The notes under the pieces are model-generated. The model was given only the letters and a program-made list of their open reading frames with translations. It was not told the origin of the DNA and ran no database searches. Shown here piece after piece: positions 1 to 6,231 of a DNA stretch of 9,777 bases (position 1 is the first letter of the stretch; the number at the start of each line of letters is the position of its first letter). Source of the DNA: an uncultured Pseudomonadota bacterium. GTDB taxonomy: Bacteria; Pseudomonadota; Gammaproteobacteria; Methylococcales; Methylomonadaceae. The stretch lies in the NCBI GenBank assembly GCA_903904275.1, contig CAIVBX010000087.1:1-9777 (forward strand), read 5' to 3'. The translations under genes and the position numbers were made by a program.

Positions 1-1537
1 CTAAAACACGAATGCCAAATTTTTCTGCCCACATTGCTCGCGTGGCATCTTGTAATTTTTCCGCACCTGCAACAACGTAACGTAATTTGTAAAAATCATA
101 CGGATGCGCTTTTTTACCGTAAGCCGCCAAAAATGTATTTGTGCCAAACATAATCGTGGCATTCGTTTCATAAGCCATTTCGGGAATAATCGAAAAATGC
201 AGCGGCGTTGGATAAAAAAACGTTTTCATACCGTTTAAAACAGGTAATAACGTGCCAATCGTGAATCCAAATGAGTGAAACATCGGTAAAAAATTTAAAA
301 TCACATCTTGAGCATTAAAATCAATTCGCGCTGAAACTTGTTGATGATTTGCCAAAATGTTGGCGTGCGATAAAACCACACCTTTTGGCGTTCCTTCTGA
401 ACCTGACGTGAACAAAACTACAGCAGGCGAATCGGGATTGATATTATTTTTATACCAAAATTGTGCTGTTTTACTTTGCCACGCGCCACGCAATTTATCG
501 ACTGTCGAAATAAGTTGCGCTAAATCTTCGAGATAAACAATTTCAACGTGTTGATTTAGCAAATCGAATTCAGATTGTAAATTCGCTAAATTGGCAAATT
601 TTCGAGAACTTAACACCGTTTTAATTTTTGCCGTTTGACAGGCTGCAATCATCCCAGCCGCACCTGTTGAAAAATTCAACATTGCAGGAATACGTCCGCC
701 ATATTGCAAACCTAAAATCACAAACAATGTTTTTGTTGAATTTGGCAAAAGTACACCAACATTGTCATTTTGTTGAGTAATCGTTTTAAGTGCGTTGCCA
801 ATAATCAACGTGCGCGTAATCAACGCATCATAAGACAACGGCTGGCGTTCTAAATCTTCCGCAACAATATGTTTTCCACCGTGAATTTTTCGCGCATTCA
901 GTAAACTTGCAAAAATCGTCTGGCACGTTTGACTAGCGACAAATTGCATTTCAGACATCAAATCAGCTAATACATGCCCGCTTGATTTACGACGATTTTT
1001 TCCTGTTAATTCTTTTTGTGCATGAATGTGTGTTGGTGGCAAAATCGTCAACGTAATTTTTGGAAACCAGCGAATTCGCACAATCCCGCGTAATTTTGAA
1101 AACGGCGTATATTGCGCTCCCGAAATATGAATCGGCAAAATCATGGCATCCGATTTATCCGCAACCATTCCTGTGCCATCGTAAATTTTCATCAACGAAC
1201 CTGTTGTAGTAATTCGCCCTTCTGGGAAAATCAGCGTTCGAGTATCGTGTTGTAAATGATGAATTAAATTTTTGAGCGACATCGGATGTGTCGGGTCAAG
1301 CGGGAAAAATGTGGCTAAACCTAAAAACGGTTTCATCCACCATTTTTCAGCGATGTGTGTGTTAATCGCAAACGTAATTTCATCAGGTAAAAAAGCGGCA
1401 AGTAATGGCGGATCTAAAAAAGACGTATGATTTGCAATGATTAACACGCGATTTCCCGCGTTGTGATAATTTTCTAAACCGACAATTTCAACGCGATAAA
1501 GTAGTTTTAAAAGTGTACGAAGAGATTTTTTTAACAT
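1..1537 (-). CDS. aas: Bifunctional Aas: 2-acyl-glycerophosphoethanolamine acyltransferase / acyl-ACP synthetase (3' end cut off by window)
   Basis: Reacylates lysophosphatidylethanolamine at the inner membrane: the C-terminal domain activates a fatty acid on acyl carrier protein with ATP, and the N-terminal domain transfers it to the lysolipid. My reverse-strand translation gives 512 uninterrupted residues. The PlsC-type acyltransferase domain comes first, with the HX4D motif NHTSFLD (His37, Asp42) and FPEGRITTTG at 104-113, followed by SLMKIYDG, very close to E. coli Aas. The AMP-binding domain follows, with the ATP-binding loop TSGSEGTPKG at 377-386, FHSFG at 420-424 and YVVAGAEKLQ near the edge. 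E. coli Aas has about 719 residues, so roughly the last 200 lie beyond base 1; this is an edge effect, not a broken gene. No MFS (LplT-like) domain is fused at the N terminus. The ATG at 1537 is the first start before the acyltransferase domain and has a weak GGA about 8 bases upstream. It diverges from rpsU. Identification is secure. Confidence 0.95.
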   Translation of the reverse strand, partial: MLKKSLRTLLKLLYRVEIVGLENYHNAGNRVLIIANHTSFLDPPLLAAFLPDEITFAINTHIAEKWWMKPFLGLATFFPLDPTHPMSLKNLIHHLQHDTRTLIFPEGRITTTGSLMKIYDGTGMVADKSDAMILPIHISGAQYTPFSKLRGIVRIRWFPKITLTILPPTHIHAQKELTGKNRRKSSGHVLADLMSEMQFVASQTCQTIFASLLNARKIHGGKHIVAEDLERQPLSYDALITRTLIIGNALKTITQQNDNVGVLLPNSTKTLFVILGLQYGGRIPAMLNFSTGAAGMIAACQTAKIKTVLSSRKFANLANLQSEFDLLNQHVEIVYLEDLAQLISTVDKLRGAWQSKTAQFWYKNNINPDSPAVVLFTSGSEGTPKGVVLSHANILANHQQVSARIDFNAQDVILNFLPMFHSFGFTIGTLLPVLNGMKTFFYPTPLHFSIIPEMAYETNATIMFGTNTFLAAYGKKAHPYDFYKLRYVVAGAEKLQDATRAMWAEKFGIRVL

Positions 1538-1572
1538 GAAAATATCCAAAAAATGGTTTGTTGAGTGCTGAA

Positions 1573-1578
1573 ATCATA
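1573..1578 (-). promoter_or_regulatory. Putative -10 element of the aas promoter
   Basis: On the minus strand these bases read TATGAT, one mismatch from TATAAT, about 35 bases before the aas ATG. The -35 region (around 1595-1600) is poor, with only TTCGTT or TTTCGT at usable spacing. It lies back to back with the rpsU promoter, so the two -35 regions would overlap and may compete for polymerase. Based on pattern only. Confidence 0.35.
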
Positions 1579-1583
1579 AGTGT

Positions 1584-1612
1584 TTTTGAAAATTAACGAA
1601 ATAAGGTACAAT
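1584..1612 (+). promoter_or_regulatory. Putative sigma-70 promoter of the rpsU-yqeY-dnaG operon
   Basis: The -10 TACAAT at 1607-1612 matches the consensus at five of six positions. Candidate -35 hexamers are TTTTGA (1584-1589, 17-base spacer) or TTGAAA (1586-1591, 15-base spacer). Transcription would begin near 1618-1620, giving a leader of about 55 bases that starts at or inside the hairpin described next. The -10 is convincing, the -35 less so. Confidence 0.5.
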
Positions 1613-1616
1613 TGCG

Positions 1617-1650
1617 GGTTCAAATTAGGCGGTAATTCTGCTGCCGAACC
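1617..1650 (+). promoter_or_regulatory. Structured 5' leader of rpsU (two-tier hairpin)
   Basis: Two stems share an uninterrupted 3' arm. The outer stem pairs GGTTC (1617-1621) with GAACC (1646-1650); the inner stem pairs GGCGG (1628-1632) with CTGCC (1641-1645, one G-U), with an AAATTA bulge on the 5' side and an 8-base loop. It is followed by TTTT and then the AGGAA ribosome binding site. An alternative A/U stem pairs AATTA (1623-1627) with TAATT (1633-1637) and leaves GGCGG in the loop, so the leader could switch. Possible roles are 5'-end protection, weak attenuation, or a protein-binding site for autogenous control by S21. No known RNA family is recognised. Confidence 0.4.
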
Positions 1651-1663
1651 TTTTAATCTCATT

Positions 1664-1668
1664 AGGAA
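1664..1668 (+). promoter_or_regulatory. Ribosome binding site of rpsU
   Basis: AGGAA lies six bases before the ATG at 1675. It fixes the rpsU start and is the best Shine-Dalgarno of the rpsU-yqeY-dnaG cluster; yqeY and dnaG have no comparable site. Confidence 0.7.
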
Positions 1669-1674
1669 TTTTAA

Positions 1675-1908
1675 ATGCCATCAGTAAAACTTAAAGAAAA
1701 CGAACCATTCGATATTGCTATTCGCAGATTCAAACGCGCTTGTGAAAAAGCAGGTGTTTTAGCTGAAGTACGTCGTCGTGAAGCGTATGAAAAACCCACA
1801 ACTGAACGTAAACGTAAAGGCGCAGCAGCGGTTAAACGTCATTTGAAAAAATTGGCGCGTGAACGTTATGCGTTGAAAAACTTACGTCGCGGTCGTCCTG
1901 CGCTGTAA
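1675..1908 (+). CDS. rpsU: 30S ribosomal protein S21
   Basis: Small basic protein of the 30S platform, near the anti-Shine-Dalgarno end of 16S rRNA, needed for efficient initiation on natural mRNAs. The first 60 or so residues follow gammaproteobacterial S21 closely: ENEPFDIAIRRFKRACEKAG, then VLAEVRRRE and YEKPTTERKRK. It has 77 residues against 71 in E. coli; the difference is a basic C-terminal tail ending RRGRPAL. The start has a good AGGAA site. First gene of the probable operon; the yqeY start lies 3 bases after its stop. The identification is unambiguous. Confidence 0.98.
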   Translation: MPSVKLKENEPFDIAIRRFKRACEKAGVLAEVRRREAYEKPTTERKRKGAAAVKRHLKKLARERYALKNLRRGRPAL

Positions 1909-1911
1909 TTC

Positions 1912-2358
1912 ATGAGTGAATTATTAGCGCACATTAAAAACGAAATGAAAGTCGCCATGAAAAGTGGCGATAAAGCGCGTCTTGGCGTAATTCGTTTGAT
2001 TCTTGCCGCCGTAAAACAAATCGAAGTTGACGAAAGAATTGAACTTGATGACGGTCGCGTTTTACTCGTTTTAGATAAAATGGTAAAGCAACGTCGTGAA
2101 TCGATTCGTCAATATACCGAAGGTAATCGCGCCGATTTAGCCGACATCGAAGCGGCAGAAATTGTCATTATTCAAGACTTTCTCCCCCAACCTTTAACCG
2201 AAGCTGAAATTGATGCAATGGTTGCGCAAGCGGTCGCTGATTCTGGCGCAATCTCGATTAAAGACATGGGCAAAGTCATGGCGTTACTCAAAGAACCCAT
2301 GCAAGGCAGAGCCGATATGTCGGTTGTCAGCGTAAAAATCAAAGCCGCATTCGCTTAA
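1912..2358 (+). CDS. yqeY: GatB/YqeY domain protein
   Basis: A 148-residue, all-helical protein of the YqeY family (COG1610), related to the C-terminal domain of GatB, the tRNA-handling subunit of the Asp/Glu-tRNA amidotransferase. A role with tRNA or aminoacylation has been suggested for the family, but the function is not established. Diagnostic segments are the N-terminal LGVIRLILAAVKQIEVDERI (residues 24-43), the middle QDFLPQPLTEAEI, and the C-terminal KDMGKVMALLKEP. Length is normal. The ATG at 1912 lies 3 bases after the rpsU stop with no Shine-Dalgarno, which suggests translational coupling to rpsU. In-frame ATGs at 1942 and 1957 would remove conserved N-terminal residues. The order rpsU-yqeY-dnaG is common in Gammaproteobacteria other than enterics. 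Confidence 0.93.
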   Translation: MSELLAHIKNEMKVAMKSGDKARLGVIRLILAAVKQIEVDERIELDDGRVLLVLDKMVKQRRESIRQYTEGNRADLADIEAAEIVIIQDFLPQPLTEAEIDAMVAQAVADSGAISIKDMGKVMALLKEPMQGRADMSVVSVKIKAAFA

Positions 2359-2372
2359 AACCGATGCGACAA

Positions 2373-2400
2373 GTTCACTGCCGAATAGGCAGCTTAGAAA
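2373..2400 (+). repeat. Solitary type I-F CRISPR-repeat-like element (Cas6f/Csy4 hairpin) in the dnaG leader
   Basis: A 28-base element made of 5' flank GTTCA, stem CTGCC (2378-2382), loop GAATA, stem GGCAG (2388-2392) and 3' tail CTTAGAAA. Length, 5-bp stem, 5-base loop and tail are those of type I-F CRISPR repeats. By memory it differs from enterobacterial I-F repeats (loop GTACA, same tail) at two loop positions, and from the Pseudomonas aeruginosa type at about two or three. It starts 14 bases after the yqeY stop and ends 3 bases before the dnaG ATG, in sense orientation. Cas6f cuts after the last stem G, here between 2392 and 2393, which would leave dnaG mRNA with an 11-base leader. No second copy or spacer period is found nearby. 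The match is seen in the sequence; origin and function are inference. Confidence 0.75.
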
Positions 2401-2403
2401 AAA

Positions 2404-4128
2404 ATGTCAGGTAAAATACCAAGACAATTTATTGATGAACTTTTAGTGCGAGTTGATATTGTCGATATTATCGATTCGCACGTCCCTTTAAAAAAAACGG
2501 GTTCCAATTACACCGCCCGTTGTCCTTTTCATAACGAAAAATCTCCTAGTTTTAACGTCAATCGCAACAAGCAGTTTTATCATTGTTTTGGCTGTGGTGC
2601 AGGTGGCAACGTCATTTCGTTTTTGATGGAATTCAATCACCTCAGTTTTGTTGAAACCATCGAAGAATTAGCGACCGTTGCAGGCGTTGAAATTCCTTAC
2701 GAAAATCAAACTGGCTACGAACCCGAAGCAAAAAACAAACTTGTTGAACTACAAGAAATCATGGCACAAATCGCCACGTTTTACGTTCAACAGCTCAAAA
2801 AACATCCTCAAAAACAAATCGCCGTCGAGTATTTAAAAAATCGGGGCATTACAGGTGTAATTGCGCGTGATTTTATAATTGGCTACGCACCAGACGGTTG
2901 GCAAATTCTCTCTCCGCATTTCAAAAATACTGAACTGCTTTGCGAAGCGGGAATGCTCGCGTTCAAAAATGACATGTATTACGACCGTTTTCGTCAGCGC
3001 ATTATGTTTCCAATTCGCAATAAACGAGGTCATGTGATTGGTTTTGGTGGGCGTGTGTTGGACGATTCACAGCAACCGAAATATCTCAATTCGCCCGAAA
3101 CGCCACTTTTTCACAAAAGTAATGAAGTTTATGGTTTGTACGAATTACTGAAAAAAAATTCCAAACCTGCACGAATTCTCATTGTTGAAGGTTATATGGA
3201 CGTGGTGACGCTAGCGCAGTTTGGCATTGATTATTCAGTTGCCGCATTGGGAACAAATTTAACCGCAACGCAATTACAACTTTTATTTCGTTCCACGTCT
3301 GAAGTGATTTTGTGTTTTGACGGCGATACGGCAGGGCAAAATGCCGCATGGAAAGCGATGGATGCCGTTTTTTCTGTGTTAAATGACAATCGGCAAGTGC
3401 GTGTTTTGATTTTACCCTCGCCGCATGATCCTGATTCTTTACTGCGCGAAGAAGGCACGCAAGCCTTTTTGCAACGCATTGACAATGCCGAAATGGTGTC
3501 GAGTTATTTTTTCAATCAGTTTATGGCAACGTTAAATTTAGATTCTATCGAAGGACGCGCAAAACTCGCAGGTCAAGCCAAACCGTTTTTGCTTAAATTG
3601 GCAGAAGGATTTTTTAAAAATATGATGTTGGCGAAATTAACCGAATTAACGCATTTCGATGTTGCGCCTGAAATAGAAAAAGAAATTGCCTTGCCTCCAA
3701 AAAATCAGCCAAAAGAAAGAAATGTCCGCCATTCCATTGAGCGTTTAACACTGGCGTTGTTGGTTCAAAATCCACAATTAGCAACAAAATTAGAAGCTGT
3801 GCCAATTGATTGGCAGACATTAGACTTTCCAAAAATCGACGTTTTTAAAGCGATTGTGCAAAAAATTTGCACCGAAAAACCGACCTCAACCGCACAATTT
3901 CTTGAACATTATCGTAATTTGCCAGAAGAAAAAATGCTGAATGCCTTAGCGTCCTTGCCTATTTTTATTCCTGACGATGGTATTGAAGCCGAATTTATTG
4001 GTGCGTTAAAACGTTTGATTTCACAAGGTCAAAAAAATCGGTTAGACAAATTACAACTTAAAGCCACTCAAAATGAATTAAGTGACATCGAAAAAGAAGT
4101 TTTAATACAATTAGTTAGACAACAATAA
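2404..4128 (+). CDS. dnaG: DNA primase
   Basis: Makes the RNA primers for leading- and lagging-strand synthesis, working with the DnaB helicase at the fork. It has 574 residues (E. coli 581). The N-terminal CHC2 zinc finger has Cys40, His43, Cys61 and Cys64, in CPFHNEKSPSF and FYHCFGCGAGG. The RNA polymerase core with TOPRIM motifs follows: VEGYMDV with catalytic Glu262, then LCFDGDTAGQ with metal-binding Asp306 and Asp308. The less conserved region from about 430 is the DnaB-binding domain. An in-frame TAG at 2395-2397, inside the CRISPR-like repeat, rules out any start upstream of 2398, so ATG 2404 is secure. There is no free Shine-Dalgarno; the only AGG nearby (2387-2389) overlaps the repeat's loop and stem. 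Third gene of the operon; rpoD, the usual next gene, is absent. Confidence 0.98.
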   Translation: MSGKIPRQFIDELLVRVDIVDIIDSHVPLKKTGSNYTARCPFHNEKSPSFNVNRNKQFYHCFGCGAGGNVISFLMEFNHLSFVETIEELATVAGVEIPYENQTGYEPEAKNKLVELQEIMAQIATFYVQQLKKHPQKQIAVEYLKNRGITGVIARDFIIGYAPDGWQILSPHFKNTELLCEAGMLAFKNDMYYDRFRQRIMFPIRNKRGHVIGFGGRVLDDSQQPKYLNSPETPLFHKSNEVYGLYELLKKNSKPARILIVEGYMDVVTLAQFGIDYSVAALGTNLTATQLQLLFRSTSEVILCFDGDTAGQNAAWKAMDAVFSVLNDNRQVRVLILPSPHDPDSLLREEGTQAFLQRIDNAEMVSSYFFNQFMATLNLDSIEGRAKLAGQAKPFLLKLAEGFFKNMMLAKLTELTHFDVAPEIEKEIALPPKNQPKERNVRHSIERLTLALLVQNPQLATKLEAVPIDWQTLDFPKIDVFKAIVQKICTEKPTSTAQFLEHYRNLPEEKMLNALASLPIFIPDDGIEAEFIGALKRLISQGQKNRLDKLQLKATQNELSDIEKEVLIQLVRQQ

Positions 4129-4203
4129 ATTTTCAATTTATTTCTATCTGAATGAAAATTCAACTACCATAGCGTTCAATTCAACTTTTAAACCTTCATT
4201 TTC
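4129..4203 (+). other. dnaG-maf spacer with weak A/T inverted repeat
   Basis: Seventy-five A/T-rich bases. ATTTTCA (4129-4135) pairs with TGAAAAT (4153-4159) around a 17-base loop, too weak in G/C and without a T-run to be a convincing terminator. TACCAT near 4166 could be a -10 but has no good -35. There is no Shine-Dalgarno before maf. Whether maf-rng is transcribed with dnaG cannot be decided from the sequence. Confidence 0.25.
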
Positions 4204-4773
4204 ATGCCACAAATTATTTTAGCTTCTGCTTCACCGCGCCGCCGTGAATTATTAAATCAAATCCATGTTCGTCATCTTGTTCAACTAGTTGAAATTGATG
4301 AAAAACCTTTGCCAAATGAATGTCCCCAAAATTATGTTCAGCGTTTGGCATTAGAAAAAGCAACCGCGTGTCAGCGAAAATTTGAACCACAATTGCCCAT
4401 TTTAGCGGCAGATACAACCGTCGTTTTGGACAATCAAATCATGGGAAAACCTGAAAATGAAACCGACGCATTCCGAATGTTAAAGCAACTTTCAGGTAAA
4501 ACACATCACGTTTTCACGGCAATCACATTGCTTGGAAATCAGCAAAACAGCGTCATTAGCAAAACAGAAGTCACGTTCAAACATTTAACAGAAGAAGAGA
4601 TTTTGACTTATTGGCAAAGCGGCGAGCCACTCGACAAAGCAGGAAGTTACGCCATTCAAGGGAAAGGCAGTCTTTTTATTGAACGTATTAACGGCAGTTT
4701 TTCAGGTGTGATGGGATTACCTTTGTTTGAAACCGCGCAATTATTGGCATTGGAAGGAATTAAAATTTTATGA
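4204..4773 (+). CDS. maf: Maf/YhdE nucleoside triphosphate pyrophosphatase
   Basis: Cytoplasmic Maf-family enzyme of 189 residues, cleaving dTTP/UTP and modified pyrimidine nucleotides to the monophosphate. It is linked to nucleotide-pool sanitation and, when overexpressed, to septation arrest. Visible motifs are the N-terminal substrate loop ASASPRRRELL (7-17), LAADTTVV with catalytic Asp70 (the position used in E. coli YhdE), GKPENETDAFRMLKQLSGKT, and PLDKAGSYAIQGKG followed by INGSFSGVMGLPL. These resemble the YhdE (dTTP/UTP) branch more than the YceF branch. The start gives the canonical short N terminus, but no Shine-Dalgarno is present. Its stop overlaps the rng start by 4 bases, the same maf-rng pairing as in E. 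coli. Confidence 0.95.
   Translation: MPQIILASASPRRRELLNQIHVRHLVQLVEIDEKPLPNECPQNYVQRLALEKATACQRKFEPQLPILAADTTVVLDNQIMGKPENETDAFRMLKQLSGKTHHVFTAITLLGNQQNSVISKTEVTFKHLTEEEILTYWQSGEPLDKAGSYAIQGKGSLFIERINGSFSGVMGLPLFETAQLLALEGIKIL
4752..4759 (+). promoter_or_regulatory. Ribosome binding site of rng inside maf
   Basis: GGAAGGAA within the last codons of maf, 10 bases before the rng ATG at 4770. It supports that start and suggests rng can be translated on its own as well as by coupling through the ATGA overlap. Confidence 0.6.
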
Positions 4774-6224
4774 GTGAAGAAATTTTAATTAACGTCACAC
4801 CACCTGAAACGCGCGTTGCCGTAATTGAAAATGGCGTTTTGCAAGAATTGATTATTGAACGAAGCTGCAAAATAGGGTTAGTTGGCAACATTTACAAAGG
4901 GCAAGTTTGCCGCGTATTACCTGGAATGCAGGCAGTATTTGTCGATATTGGTTTGCCTCGATCGGCATTTTTGCATTTATCCGATTTAACGTCGAAAGAA
5001 TTGGAAAAAAAAGGGTCGGCAAATATCGAACATTATTTTCATGAAGGTCAACACGTTATCGTGCAGGTTTTTAAAGACCCACTCGGCACAAAAGGCGCAC
5101 GTTTAACGACGGATATTTCGATTCCTTCTCGCTATCATGTTTATATGCCTTATTCAGGAAATACAGGCGTTTCACAACGAATCGAATGCGCTTCGGAAAG
5201 AACTCGTTTAAAAAGTTGTTTAGAAAAATTTAAACAAGAAAATGAATGTGGTGGTTTTATTGCTCGTACTGCTGCCGAATGTGTTGATGAAGCGTTATTA
5301 GTTGCCGATTTAGAATTTTTACTCAAATTGTGGGAATCGATTAGTACCAAAATTACGACATCAGCCCCGAAACAATTTATTCATAAAGATTTGCCTTTAA
5401 GTGTTCGGACATTGCGCGATTTATACCGTGAAGGCATTGAACGAATTCGGATTGATTCAAAAGAAACTTATCAGCGATTAGTTGAATTTGCCGACACCTT
5501 TGTGCCTGAAATCGTTTCTGTGATTGAACATTATTCAGGCGATTGCCCTGTCTTTGACATTTACAGTATTGAAGATGAAATCGAAAAAGCCTTAGCCCGA
5601 AAAGTGGTACTTAAATCGGGTGGACATTTGGTTTTTGACCAAACGGAATCCATGACTACGATTGATGTCAATACAGGCGGTTATGTTGGTGGACGAAATT
5701 TAGAAGAAACCATTTTCAAAACCAATTTGGAAGCAGCTCAAGCGATTGCACGTCAATTACGTTTGCGAAACTTAGGCGGTATTATCATTATTGATTTTAT
5801 CGATATGAAAAGTGCAGACCACAAAAAACAAGTGTTACAAGCTTTAGAACGCCATTTAGAAAAAGACCGTGCTAAAACGAAAATTTCCGAAGTTTCAATT
5901 TTAGGCTTGGTTGAAATGACACGAAAACGCACACGCGAAAGTTTAGAACATATTTTATGTGAACCTTGTTGCGCGTGTGGCGGACGTGGTGTTTTAAAAA
6001 CGGCTGAATCGATTTGTTTAGAAATTTTTCGCGAAATTATTCGTGAAGTTCGTCAATACAAAGTGCAGCAAATTTTAGTTTTAGCGTCGAATGAAGTTGT
6101 TGAAATGTTACTCGATGAAAAAGCCGATATGTTGTCAGAACTGGAATCTTTTTTAAATGTACAAATTAAATTTCGCTCTGAATCCAGTTATAACCAAGAA
6201 CAATATGACGTTGTTTTATTGTAA
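4770..6224 (+). CDS. rng: Ribonuclease G
   Basis: Endoribonuclease of the RNase E/G family, which matures the 5' end of 16S rRNA and turns over some mRNAs, preferring 5'-monophosphate A/U-rich RNA. It has 484 residues, near the usual 489, and lacks the long C-terminal degradosome scaffold of RNase E. An N-terminal S1-type region contains GNIYKGQVCRVLPGMQAVFV and IGLPRSAFLHLSDL. The DNase I-like catalytic part has metal-binding Asp299 (TIDVNTGGYVGGRN) and Asp342 (IIIIDFIDM). The Zn-link cysteines are Cys400 and Cys403 in CEPCCACGGRG. It overlaps maf by 4 bases. Its 3' end lies 7 bases from the convergent response regulator gene, with no visible terminator. If co-transcribed with dnaG, this RNase would be made from the same message as the structured dnaG leader. 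Confidence 0.96.
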   Translation: MSEEILINVTPPETRVAVIENGVLQELIIERSCKIGLVGNIYKGQVCRVLPGMQAVFVDIGLPRSAFLHLSDLTSKELEKKGSANIEHYFHEGQHVIVQVFKDPLGTKGARLTTDISIPSRYHVYMPYSGNTGVSQRIECASERTRLKSCLEKFKQENECGGFIARTAAECVDEALLVADLEFLLKLWESISTKITTSAPKQFIHKDLPLSVRTLRDLYREGIERIRIDSKETYQRLVEFADTFVPEIVSVIEHYSGDCPVFDIYSIEDEIEKALARKVVLKSGGHLVFDQTESMTTIDVNTGGYVGGRNLEETIFKTNLEAAQAIARQLRLRNLGGIIIIDFIDMKSADHKKQVLQALERHLEKDRAKTKISEVSILGLVEMTRKRTRESLEHILCEPCCACGGRGVLKTAESICLEIFREIIREVRQYKVQQILVLASNEVVEMLLDEKADMLSELESFLNVQIKFRSESSYNQEQYDVVLL

Positions 6225-6231
6225 AAGTCAC

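Noticed and set aside
1..1537. aas as a truncated pseudogene
   Set aside because: The frame is open right up to base 1 and all motifs are intact; the missing C-terminal part lies outside the window.
2378..2403. Reading the yqeY-dnaG hairpin as a simple intrinsic terminator
   Set aside because: The stem has only 5 bp and is followed by CTTAGAAAAAA, with no T-run on the transcript strand. On the other strand the T-run precedes a hairpin but no gene ends there.
2300..2470. A conventional CRISPR array around the I-F-like repeat
   Set aside because: No second copy of the stem, flank or tail occurs about 60 bases up- or downstream. Both sides are coding sequence of yqeY and dnaG.
2833..3832. Three minus-strand open frames inside dnaG (2833-3033, 3231-3485, 3614-3832)
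   Set aside because: They lie opposite a well-conserved primase gene, and their translations look like no family and lack start signals.
5265..5280. Another CTGCCGAA copy inside rng
   Set aside because: It is part of the coding sequence and has no matching stem arm nearby.
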